A stretch of DNA of 64,000 nt from contig SWDT01000045.1 in assembly GCA_009193035.1 (NCBI GenBank), positions 186,001 to 250,000 on the forward strand, in the 5' to 3' direction. The translations under genes were made by a program, and so were the position numbers. The stretch is from Halicephalobus mephisto (lineage: Eukaryota > Nematoda > Chromadorea > Rhabditida > Panagrolaimidae). Under the pieces are notes generated by a model. The model was not told where the DNA came from, did no database searches, and saw nothing but the letters and a program-made list of their open reading frames with translations. Every line of letters begins with the position of its first letter. Positions within the stretch are counted from its first letter, which is position 1. Shown piece after piece: positions 24,331 through 34,262 of this stretch.

Positions 24331-27300
24331 ATGCTGAACGTCTTCTACTCTTGTTATTCCGCTGCCTGCTGGCCCATTTCAGCGGTTTTTAGTTCTGGAT
24401 CTAGGAATCCAAAAATCCTGTCTCCTACTGTAGAAGACGACGAAGACGAACTTTACAATGACGGATTCATCAAGTGGCAACCTCGGGGTTCATCTGGACG
24501 AAAATCTTCCGGATTTTTCGGAGACGATTTTCTTCCTCGTTTTGTGCCTGAAATATGCGTCGAAACGGGTTCCGACGACGAAAATACCGTAATCACGGGA
24601 GATTTAATTCTTTCAAGCCAATACAGTATTCAAAAAAAATTAATTATTTTAATAATTTCTGAAGTCAACGATGTCGAAGAAACCACTTCTCCTCTACAGG
24701 TTTAATTTGTTTTTTTTAAAATTATTTTTATTTAAAAAAATATATTTTTAAAAATACTTTTTTTTAAAAAACTTAATTTTTTTAAATTATTTTTATTTAA
24801 AAACTATATTTTTAAAAATACCTTTTATTTAAAACATATATTTTTAAAAAATTATTTTTTAATCGAAATTACTTTTTTTTTAAATTGTTTTTATTTAAAA
24901 ACTATTAAATAAAAAAAATCTTATTAAAATTTATGTTTTTTATAATGTTTATTAAAATTAACTTTTTAAGGTCAGATTAGCTCTTTCTGGAAGTTCTCCG
25001 AGTAAAAAACACAGGACAAAGATGGTCCCGGGCCCTGTGGCAAAGTTCGGCCAAACTTTTACTTTCCCACTTGAACCAGGTTTGATTTTCATTTTAATTA
25101 AATTTCGCAACTTTTAAAATCGAGAACTCTAAAGATTTTCAAAAATCGTGTCGGGACCAATTCGTAAATAAATTTTATTTTTAGTTCTATTAAAAGTTCG
25201 TAGAGGTTTCTAAAACCTTCTAGGGTACTGTATAAGTTTTCAAAAACACCTGAAGTTAAGAATTCCGAAGTTTTCTGAGAAATTAAGGAAATTCGTGTCG
25301 GGACCAATTCGTAAAGAAATTTTATTTTTAGTTATATTAAAAGTCCGTAGAAGCTTCTAAGACCTTCTAGGGTACTGTAGGAGCTTTCAAAAACACCTGA
25401 AGTTAAGAATTTTGGAGATTTACAAAAAATTGAGTAAATTCGTGTCGGGACCAATTCGTAAAGAAACTTCATTTTTAGTGCTATTAAAAGTTCATAAAAG
25501 TTTCTAGGATACTGTAGAAGCTTTCAAAAACATCTGAAATCAAAAATTTCAAAGTTTTCTGAGAAATTAAATAAATTCGTGTCGGGACCAATTTGTGAAA
25601 AATTTCATTTTTAGTGCTATTAAAAGTTTCTAGGGTACTGTAGAAGCTTTCAAAAACATCTGAAATCAAAAATTTTAAAGTTTTCTGAGAAATTAAATAA
25701 ATTCGTGTCGGGACCAGTTTGTGAAAAATTTCATTTTTAAATCTTTAATGAGTTTAAAGTTGTTTCCCTGCAGATGAACTACTTTCTGGAAGGATCAGAT
25801 TCCGTCTTTATCGCTGCAAGTCCTCAATGAGACGTGGCCAATTCCGGGGCGAATGTCATTTTGAGACATCTGAGATCGACAGCCGCCAAGGCAGTTCCCC
25901 TACCACCCATTTTTTAAAATTCAAAAAATATCCAAAAATTCAAAAAGAAAATTTTGCAAAAAAAGAATCCACTTCAGAAATAATCCCGGTGAGTTTAAAA
26001 AATAAAAAAAAATAATTTATTTTTGAAGGAGATTTTCAAAAATTAAAATTTTTTCGGATTTTGTGGAAGATTTGAAATTTTTTAGAATTTCATTAAAAAA
26101 GTCTCAAATATTCTAAAATCCGGTAGAAGATTCTGAATTTTTTCGAAAATTTAATCGAAGATTATGAAACTTTCTAGAATCTTTCAGAATTATATTAGAA
26201 GACTCTAAAATCTTGTCAGAAAATTCTAGAATCTTTCAGAATCTTGCTAGAAGGCTCTGGAATTTTCTAGAATCTTCCAAAATCTTGCTAGAAGGCTCTA
26301 GAATCTTGTTATAAGGTTCTGAAACCTTCTAGAATCTTGTTAGAAAGTTTTGGAATCTTGTCAGAAAATTCTGGAATCTTCTAGAATCTTCCATAATCTT
26401 GCTACAAGGCTCTGGAATCTTCTAGAATCTTGTTAGAGGGCTCTGAAATCCTGTCAGAAGACTCTGAAATCTTTCAGAATCTTGTCAGAAAGCTCTGGAA
26501 TCTTCTGAAATCTTGTTAGAAAATTTTGGAATCTTGTCAGAAAACTCTGAAATCTTCCAGAATTTTGTTAGAAAACTCTGAAATCTTCCAGACTCTCATT
26601 AACATTTTTTAAAACCTTTAAAAATTCAGTATAAGATTTCGAAATCTTCTAAAATTTTATAAAATCCTACAGAAGCCTTCTGAAATCTTCCAAAATCTCG
26701 TTGGAAGTTTCAAAATTTTGTCCCTGAACTATTTCGTGAGAATTTTTATTTTTTTATTTTTATGTAACTGAAATTTCTTATGATTTATTAAAAATTTATC
26801 AAATTACCTGAAATTAAAAATTTCTAATTTTTCGAGAAAGTTTTAAATATTCATGTCCAGACCATTTTGTAAAATAATTATTTTTTTTAACTTTTCAAAA
26901 TTTTTAATTTTTCAAAAAAATTTGGAAATTTCGTGTCGGGACCATTTAATAAAGATTTTTATTTTAAAAAAAAATTAAAATTAAAATTTTTTATTTTTAT
27001 TTTTTTTAAAAAATTAAAATTAAAATTTTTTATTTTTAAAAATAAAAATAAAATTCGAAGTTTTTAATTTTTCAAAAAAGTTCGAAAATTTCGTGTCGGG
27101 ACCATTTAATAAAAATTTTTATTTTTTTAAATTAAAATTAAAATTTTCTACTTTTTTGAATTAAAATTAAAATTTTTTATTTTTCAACACCTTTTAAAAA
27201 TTCCCGAAATTACCTAAAATATGAAGTTCTAAAAAGTTCCAAACATTCGTACCGGGACAATTAAATAAAAAAATTTATTTTTAAATAATATAATTTAATT

Positions 27301-30300
27301 TTTTTCGAAGTTTTATAAAAAAATTTATTTCAATTTATAAATTTTATTGAATTTTTTTATTTTTTAAATTTCTGAAATTTTAAATTTTATATAATTTTAT
27401 ATAATTTTTTTTATTTTTTAAATTTCTGAAAAATTTTAGAAAATTGCCAGGTGGGAGAAATTCACGGATTTATGTCTATTTGGATTTTCGAGATTTGCTT
27501 CATGAAAAATTTGTTTTTTCAACTTTCAAAAGCGTCATCCAAATTTTTACTGGCTTGCAAAATCCAAATCTGCTTGTCCGCCTCGAATTGTGGCAAAACT
27601 GGCTGGTTGTTAGATTAGCGTGACTTGGCTTTCCTTGTCGTTGTTCTAATATCAAAAAAAGCAGATATCATTCGATGCAAAATTAATTTTTTCCTAGTTT
27701 TGCTGCTCCTTTGACAAGGATGTAACTTTCGTGTTTCTAGAAGTAAAATTTCTGAAATCTTCTAAAATCCTAAAATATTTCCAAATTTCTTAAAATATTT
27801 CAAAATTTTTTGAAATTTTCGAAATTTTCTGAAATCTTCTAAAATCCTAAAATATTTCAAAATTTCTTTAAATATTTCGAAATTTTTTGAAATTTTCGAA
27901 ATTTTCTAAAATCCTAAAGTATTTAAAAATTCCCTAAAATATTTCAAAATTTTCTACAATTTTTGAAATTTCCTAAAATTCTAAATTATTTATTTGAAGT
28001 TTATGGAGTCTGAAGATATTTTAGAATTTTTTAAAACACTTTTAACTTAAAATTCTAATTTTTTTTAATTTAACAAATTCATGTCAGGACCATTTCGTAG
28101 CAATTCTTATTCCCGATACTATTAAAAGTTTCTAAGACCTTCTAGGGTACTGTAGAAGCTTTCAAAAACACCTGAAATTAATAATTCCAAAGTTTTCTGA
28201 GAAATTCAGTAAATTCGTGTCAGGACCAATTTGTTAAAAGGTTTTATTTTTAGCAATACTGTAATTTCATAGAAGCTTCTAAGACCTTCTAGGGTACTGT
28301 AGAAGCTTTCAAAAATACCTGAAATCAAAAATTTCAAAATTTTCTAAGAAATTAAGGAAATTCGTGTCGGGACCAATTTGTGAAGAAACTTTATTTAATT
28401 TTTTTCTAGCCTGTTTTGACGGCAGAGGACCTGAATCCAGAGATGCTCAATCGTCAAAGTTCCGTGTCAATTACGGGTGTCCCGATCGGCTCCGCCACTC
28501 CCTCCAGAAGAAACTCTACAGTAGACTCCACAGGCCGTTTCTGTTCTCTTCCGACTCCCAACGGTCAACCAGAAGCCCTGATTTCCCTCTGTTATCTGGA
28601 TCAAGCTCAAAAAATCGTCGTCACCGTCGAAAAAGCCAGTAATCTGGAAATCGACGGAGAAAAGTCCTGTGGTAAGTTTCGATTTTGCAAATCCGAAAAT
28701 CCATAATTCTGCAACTTCCGAAACTAAAGACCGTGAAATTGGAGCTTCCGGTGCATATTTTGACAAGTTTCCAAAATGCCAAATCCAGAAAATTAAAGAT
28801 ATTTCAAAATTTAATTTTTTTTTTAAATTATAAAATTTCAAAATTTAATTTTTTTAAAATTAAAGATATTTCAAAATTTAATTTTTTTTAAAATTATAAA
28901 ATTTCGAAATTTAATTTTTTTAAAATTAAAGACATTTCAAAATTTAATTTTTTTTAAAATTATAAAATTTAAGTTTTTTAAATCACACAAATTTGATTTT
29001 TTTAAATTAAAAAATTTTAATTTTTCTCAAATTATAAAATTTAAAAATTTTAATTTATTTTTTTTAAATTATAAAATTTGAATATTTTAAAAAACTACTA
29101 AAAATTGAGTTTAAAAATTTTAATTTATTTTTTTTTAAATTATAATTTTTTTAAAATAAAAATTTTTCCAAAATTTAGGATTAATCTGAGTTTAAATTTG
29201 GATATATGAAATCATCTTCGGAAATCAAATTAGGATAAGGATGTTTGTCCTGGAAGATTTGCAATTGATCTCCAGGATTTGGATCTAAGCGTTTTATGTT
29301 TAAAAATAATTTTTAAGATTTTATATCTTCTGGATTGTCTTTATCCGAAGCTTTCAGAGGGTGGATAAAGGATTAATTTTTTCGGATTTTTTACTGAGTA
29401 TTTATCTACTATGTATCACAAAATATCCATAAATAATTTAATTTAATATATAAAAAATATGAAAATTATAATCTTTAGGATCTTATATTTTCTAAATTCC
29501 TCATTTCTGAAGTCATTGTAAATTTGATTCAGGATCAGAATCCTGAGGACTTCTGATTTAATACTTATTTTTGAATTTAGAAGTATATCTATAAGAGAAA
29601 TATTTCGATATATCGACTTTTTTATATATAAAAATTACGATGTTTGGGGTCTTGTATTTTCTGATTCTACTTTATTTAAAAAAGACATAAGGTTGATTTA
29701 GGATCAGAATCCTGAGGACTTCTGATTTAATACTTATTTTTGAATCTAGAAGTATATCCATAAGAGAAATACTTCGATATATCGAATTTTTTATAAATGA
29801 AAATTTCCATCTTTAACATCTCATATTTCCTATATTTATCACTTCTGAAGCAATTACAAATTTGATTTAGGATCAGAATCCTGAGGACTTCTGATTTAAT
29901 ACTTATTTTTGAATCTAGAAGTATATCCATAAGAGAGATATTTCGATATATCGAATTTTTTATATATAAAAATTTCCATCTTTAATATCTCATATTTCCT
30001 ATATTTATCACTTCTGAAGCAATTATAAAAGAAATTTAGCATGATTGTTTGCATTCGATATGTAGAAGTTTCCATATATGAATATTATAATTTTTTATTT
30101 TTTATTTTTTAAATTTTACTTTGTTCGAAGTATTTACGAAATTCATAATTTTTTCATTTTAATTATTTATTTAATAAATTTAAAAGTGAAGGTTTAAATA
30201 GACAAAGTTAACAAAAATAATAAATCTGATTTCAGACACCTTCATCAAAATCAGTGCTATTTCGCAATACGGAGAAGAAATTGCAAAACACAGATCGAAT

Positions 30301-32678
30301 ATAATCAAAGCCTCAGCGAACCCGAATTATGAATGCACCGCCGTTTTTCAGGTTTGTTTTATTTTTAAAAAAAGTTATTTTTAAAAAAGTTATTTTTAAA
30401 ATACATTATTTAAAAAAAGCTGTTTTTAAAAAAACATTATTTTAAAAAAGTTATTTTTAAAAAACATTATTTAAAAAAAAGTTATTTTTTAAAAAACATT
30501 ATTTAAAAAAAGTTATTTTTAAAAATATATCATTTTTTTTAAAAAGTTATTTTTTAAAAAACATTATTTTAAAAAAGTTATTTTTAAAAATATATCATTT
30601 TTTTAAAATGTATAATTTTAAAGAAAATATTGTAATTTTAAGAAAATATAATTTTAAAGAAAATATTAATTTAAAAAAGGATTTTTGAATTCCCGCGCAA
30701 AGAAGCGAGCGGCAGAGAAAGAAAAGGAAAAATTGGCAAAATCGACTCGCACTTTTTTATACAATTCTAAAAATTCGTGTTGAGACTATTTTATAGAAAT
30801 ATTTTATTCCTAATTTTAAAAAAATTCGTGTTGAGACTATTTCATTTTTAATTTTAAAAAAATTCGTGTTGAGACTATTTTATAAAAACATTTTATTTTT
30901 AATTTTAAAAAAATTCGTGTTGAAATTATTTCATTTTTAATTTTTTAAAATCGTTTAGATTATTTCTTAGAAATATTTTATTTTTAATTTTAAAAAATCG
31001 TGTTGAAATTTTTCAAAATTTAATTTTTAATAATGTAATTTTATGCAAAAAATAATTAACTCAGTAAATTTAATTTTGACAGAGCTAAATAAGGGTCGTT
31101 TATTACTTCCTTTTGACTGAGTTTTATTTTATTGCTTTTTTTAAAACATAATTGAAAAAAACGAATTTAAACTTTTCAAAATAGTAACAAATCCGATATT
31201 TCGAATGTTTTATGATTTGTGACTCCAGAAGTACTCCGCAGGGATCTATGAATTTGTTTTTTTCGAGGTTTTCTGAGAATTTCAAACATATCTGACTAGG
31301 CTCCCCCGAAATTTAATGAAATTTATTGCATTTTTTAAATTTTATCATGTTTGAAAATTGTTGGGTCGTGGTTAGGGGTTTCTGATCCACGTGTAGATGA
31401 GAGAAACTTAAAAAATATTGATTTAAAGCCAGAGGCATGAGATGTAAAAAAAATTCTAACAATATACAGTGGAACCTCCTGCAACCCATGAAAGAACGGA
31501 AAAAGTGTTTTTTATAAAAGGTGTAGTTAGGGAAGTTCCATTGTACTGAAAAGTATATATGTTGGATCGTGAATCTACAGTGAAACCTCGCTAAAAACAC
31601 CTTGGATAAGAGCAAATCCTCTTTAAAGACAATTCGGTTCCGACCCCTACTGTGGATTTTCCCCTAGTAAACCCCTCGATAAAGGCAACTCTTCTGTAAA
31701 AACAACTTTTCTGCCGTCCCTTCGGGTTACTTATATCGAGGTTCCACTGTATCTATTTGAACACAGGTCTGTACAGTGTTGGTCCCGAAGAGAAATCCCT
31801 GAGAAATAACTGAGGAAATACGATAGTACATTGACGGGAAGATTAAGTTGATTTAATAATAGATTGGGACCTCCTGCAATCCCTGAAAGAACGGAAAAAG
31901 TGTTTTTTATAAAGGGTGTAGTTAGGGAGGTTCTACTGTATTGTGCAATTTAAATTCCCGCCAACACACAACCGTAAGCCTTTCGTTAATCCTCAGGGTA
32001 TTTCCCTTCGGGACCAACGCTGTACGGACTTACATTCAAACAGATAAATGCGCAATCCAATATTATCTAATATGAATTTTAAAATTCCGTATAAAAATAC
32101 AAAGTTATTTAGAATTATTTTTAATTTTTGAATTAAAGCTGTAAAAATTAAAATATAAATGTCCGCAGAATTTCCATATTCGGACACGAAAACAGAAACT
32201 AAAGATCAAACTAAAAATTGAATAAATTTCTAAAATAAAATTGCCGAAAAAGGAAATGTCACCCTGATCTTATTTACCGACAGTTTCCACTCGGGACCTT
32301 CTGAATAATTTTCACTTTTTAAAAGCTTTTAAAAAGATTTTCATTTTTTTTTAAATTTTCAATATTTTAAATTTTTATTAAAAATCCCATTTATTTGGTC
32401 TTAAATGGAAAATAATTTTTTTGAAATTTATTTTTTTAAATTTTTATTTAAAAATTTATTTTTAGATTCCCCGGAATGAACTCGAAACTTCGTCAGTTTT
32501 GATTCAGATCTTTCGAAATTCCGGAATGCTTCGACGTCGGACTCAAATCGGATTTGTTTGTGTCGGAGAAAATGCAAGTTCTCCAGATGCTCAAACTCAC
32601 TGGGAACAGATGATCCAAGGCCTCGGGACTTCCGTCGAGAAATGGCACTATCTTCAACGACCAGAAATCAGCAAATGA
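24331..32678 (+). CDS. Synaptotagmin-14/16-like double C2 protein
   Basis: Exons: 24331-24699, 24971-25079, 25774-25988, 28410-28671, 30236-30351 and 32466-32678, giving 427 codons with consistent phases. The first C2 domain spans exons 1-3 (QYSIQKKLIILII, then KKHRTKMVPGPVAKFGQTFT, then RIRFRLYRCKSSM). The second spans exons 4-6 (ALISLCYLDQAQKIVVTVEK, DTFIKISAISQYGEE, ANPNYECTAVFQ, and VGENASSPDAQTHWEQM near the end). The KKxR...G.PVF.ETF.F and RFRLY patterns and the HW..M.......KWH ending fit Syt14/16 rather than classical synaptotagmins. C2A lacks the acidic calcium loops; C2B keeps two loop-1 Asp residues but has no D-x-D in loop 3, so calcium-independent membrane or protein binding in trafficking is expected. 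The ATG at 24331 follows an acceptor by 5 bp; upstream exons with a membrane anchor are possible. Introns 3, 4 and 5 are 1.6-2.4 kb and repeat-filled. Confidence 0.85.
24700..24970 (+). repeat. Low-complexity intron 1 of the synaptotagmin-like gene
   Basis: Bases 24715-24910 alternate tatttttaaaaatac and tttttatttaaaaac units. The intron starts gttta and ends tttttaag, so its donor and acceptor are weak but join the conserved C2A strands in frame. Confidence 0.55.
25130..25740 (+). repeat. ~140 bp tandem repeat with attcgtgtcgggaccaattc
   Basis: Five copies in intron 2; the phrase cgtgtcgggacca starts near 25148, 25294, 25440, 25578 and 25710. Each unit also has ttctagggtactgtagaagc and tttcaaaaacacctgaa. 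The same family appears at 28060-28400, and in opposite orientation at 40430-40720. Confidence 0.85.
26040..26720 (+). repeat. Array of TTCTAGAATCTT units in intron 3
   Basis: About 25 short units mix ttctagaatcttgttagaag, ctggaatcttctagaatc and ctctgaaatcttccagaat. The palindrome ttctagaa recurs at least five times. Confidence 0.85.
26721..27430 (+). repeat. Decayed repeat debris in intron 3
   Basis: Two or three copies of tttcgtgtcgggaccatttaataa (in short form gtgtcgggaccattt) lie between A/T-rich blocks near 26932 and 27092; an older relative is at 27250 (accgggacaatt). Confidence 0.5.
27435..27730 (+). other. Unique GC-richer island inside intron 3
   Basis: About 300 bp differ from the surrounding repeats and have mixed base composition, with no long open frame and no clear pair of splice sites. 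This may be an intronic regulatory element or an alternative exon; I see nothing that decides. Confidence 0.35.
28060..28400 (+). repeat. Two further copies of the cgtgtcgggacc repeat
   Basis: Units with ccttctagggtactgtagaa and aattcgtgtcaggaccaatt run up to the acceptor of exon 4. Confidence 0.75.
28790..29170 (+). repeat. A/T simple-sequence block in intron 4
   Basis: Alternating aaaatttaatttttttaaaa and ttataaaattt units of about 35-65 bp; nothing else seen. Confidence 0.6.
29200..30030 (+). repeat. ~180 bp tandem repeat with atcagaatcctgaggacttc
   Basis: Three good copies (start of phrase near 29535, 29703, 29872) and an older one near 29230. Each has tacttatttttgaat, agaagtatatccataagag and cgatatatcgaatttttt. 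One more copy lies at 41220-41400 in an aquaporin intron. Confidence 0.8.
30360..30680 (+). repeat. Simple tandem repeat in intron 5
   Basis: Some ten copies of a 25-30 bp unit, aaaaaagttatttttaaaaa followed by cattattt. Confidence 0.75.
30687..30760 (+). repeat. Fifth copy of the gaattcccgcgcaa repeat
   Basis: Same start and end as the copies at 117-352, with ggcaaaatcgactcgcac at its right end. Confidence 0.75.
30765..31010 (+). repeat. Tandem repeat with aattcgtgttgagactattt
   Basis: Five degenerate copies of about 45-60 bp. The related phrase gggaactcgtgttgag occurs at 8875 and 8945. Confidence 0.65.
31467..31544. mobile_element. 78 bp Tc1/mariner-type MITE
   Basis: The element starts cagtggaacctcctgcaa and ends aagttccattg, an imperfect inverted pair, and it is flanked on both sides by TA (31465-31466, 31545-31546). 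It has no coding capacity. A near-identical copy without clean flanks is inside the MITE at 31774-32022 (about 31867-31945). Confidence 0.7.
31578..31749. mobile_element. 172 bp Tc1/mariner-type MITE
   Basis: It begins cagtgaaacctcgctaaaa and ends tatatcgaggttccactg, inverted relative to each other, with flanking TA at 31576-31577 and 31750-31751. The cagtgRaacctcg end is typical of pogo/Tigger-like and other mariner-superfamily elements. Internal aaaggcaactcttctg-type phrases add a secondary dyad. Confidence 0.78.
31774..32022. mobile_element. 249 bp MITE with cagtgttggtcccgaag ends
   Basis: The left end, cagtgttggtcccgaagaga, is matched by the reverse complement of the right end, tcccttcgggaccaacgctg, over roughly 50 bp. 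TA flanks both ends (31772-31773, 32023-32024). A copy of the 78 bp MITE lies inside, which gives the order of insertion. A degenerate relative of its right end is near 58490-58560. Confidence 0.8.
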
Positions 32679-32694
32679 TTCATGTTTCGAGGTC

Positions 32695-33120
32695 CGTAAA
32701 ACAGTCGATATCAAAACCTGCACTTTGCGCGCAACATGCCGGCAGATCATTCAAATTTTTATTTTTCACATTTATAAAACTCCCGAAATAAAAGTAAAAC
32801 TCGCATATTGCATGCAATATTTGGACAGTTCAGTTGACATATTTTTTGTTATACAGATTTCGAAATCGAACTAAAACTGGCACGTTGCGCGCACCATACC
32901 GATAAGTTGGTTAAAATCAAAACTTGCACTTTGCATGCAACATTCAAATAGATCATTCAAATTTCTGCATTTAACTCTATAAAAATTTCGAAATTAAAGT
33001 AAAATTTTGCAATGTGCGCGCAACATTCTGAAAACTTCGCCTGTGTAATTGTTCGAAAATTTAATTTAATTTCAACGTCCACATTTTTACTGACCTCAGC
33101 ACTCAACTGAATTAAAATTT
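32695..33120 (-). repeat. Inverted copy of the 22743-23245 composite repeat
   Basis: Bases 33014-33120 are the near-perfect reverse complement of 22743-22854 (shared phrase aattacacaggcgaagtttt). Bases 32700-33010 hold two or three inverted units with gcactttgcatgcaacattc-type text. The copy starts about 20 bp after the synaptotagmin-like stop codon. Confidence 0.8.
32787..32792 (+). terminator. Possible polyadenylation signal of the synaptotagmin-like gene
   Basis: AATAAA lies 108 bp past the stop codon, within the downstream repeat element, so the transcript may end inside it. Confidence 0.4.
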
Positions 33121-33526
33121 TCAAGATTTCCTCGATGAACTTCATATTCTCGAATATCCACGAAACATTTCGATTGGAGATAGTTGTATTGTGTAAAAAA
33201 ATAAAACAATGATATATTGAAAAATCGGAAATTGTCTCGACACGAATTTTTTAGATTCTTTGTTTAGATAATTTTGGAAGATTTTAGAAGCTTCGATTCC
33301 ATTTTAGGAAATTTCAGATTCGTGTACAGAATTCTAGAAGCTTCTGAAAATTGCTATGGAGATTTTAGAAGATTTCAGAAACCACTATGAGATTCTTAAA
33401 AGTTACAATATCTGCTGAATTTCAGAAGGTTATACGGAATTCTAGAGGAATTCAGAAGCTTATATGAGATTCTGAAAGATTTTAAAAATGTCCAGAATCT
33501 TAATAAATTTCAGAAAATTCTACGAA
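33121..33526. other. Spacer with TTC/GAA-rich debris
   Basis: From 33240 on there are short units such as gaagattttagaagatttcag and gattctgaaag, related to the arrays at 20755 and 26040 but more decayed. No gene seen. Confidence 0.45.
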
Positions 33527-33634
33527 GCTCCAGATGTCAATGACAAGAACATCCAGACGGTCCGTAGAAATTCCCTCAATGCCTTATGGCACTTCAGACG
33601 GACAATATTGCGTCGATTACATTTTTTTATCTTA
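33527..33634 (+). other. Exon-like unique fragment of unknown origin
   Basis: Directly after gaagctccag there is an ATG with 28 codons before TAG (SRRSVEIPSMPYGTSDGQYC in the middle). The base composition is like that of the exons here, but there is no donor and no recognised family. It could be a last exon or the stub of a gene disrupted by the retroelement that follows. Confidence 0.3.
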
Positions 33635-33677
33635 GTATTTTCCCCATATTCTGCAGGATCCGCTTTTAGTACAATAC

Positions 33678-33811
33678 AAAAAAAAGCGTACAAATTGCGA
33701 AATGTAACAAAATCGTGATATTTTTCGTAAATATTTGACATTTGTGACGAAAATTAAAACTTAATAGTGACGATTTCCATTTATTATTTTACCTAAAATT
33801 ACGCTTTTTTG
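33678..33811. mobile_element. ~130 bp MITE-like element
   Basis: The ends aaaaaaaagcgta and tacgcttttttgc are inverted, and the interior (atatttttcgtaaatattt, then gaaaattaaaacttaatag) matches two direct copies inside the 57.6-59.1 kb element (about 57997-58100 and 58215-58325). Confidence 0.5.
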
Positions 33812-34262
33812 CATAATACCATACGATACAAAGACGAGGCATTTGATGAACTAAACACTTAAATTTGCAATTTTTGATTGCAGATATGTTTTGATACGGC
33901 TTTCCCTGTGTCATTACGCCCATGTTTTCAAAAATGTTTAGATTGTTGCTTGGAAGGCCCCTGAATCATCTTTGCCATGCTGAGGTCGATTGCTGGGAAT
34001 TTTTTTTCCAGCATTGGCGTTGGAATGAGTCAAGGCGATTGCTCACGGAACTCTCTAAAGGTTGAGAATCGACTTCTATATTTTAGAGGAGCGGTTGATT
34101 GCTATTTGTATCGTATCGTATCGTGTCTTTTATTTTCCTTTTATTGTATTTTGGAACATTTAATTATCCGAGTTTAAGGTGTATCCAGTAAACTCTCCGT
34201 CTCCAGCCATCTATTACCCCCGTTGTCCGCACATGTGGTGAAGCGACCGACCAGAACTTGGT

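Noticed and set aside
24327..24392. Leu-rich frame at the synaptotagmin-like exon 1 as a membrane anchor
   Set aside because: It meets a TAG after 21 codons and is out of frame with the C2A domain; kept only as a remark.
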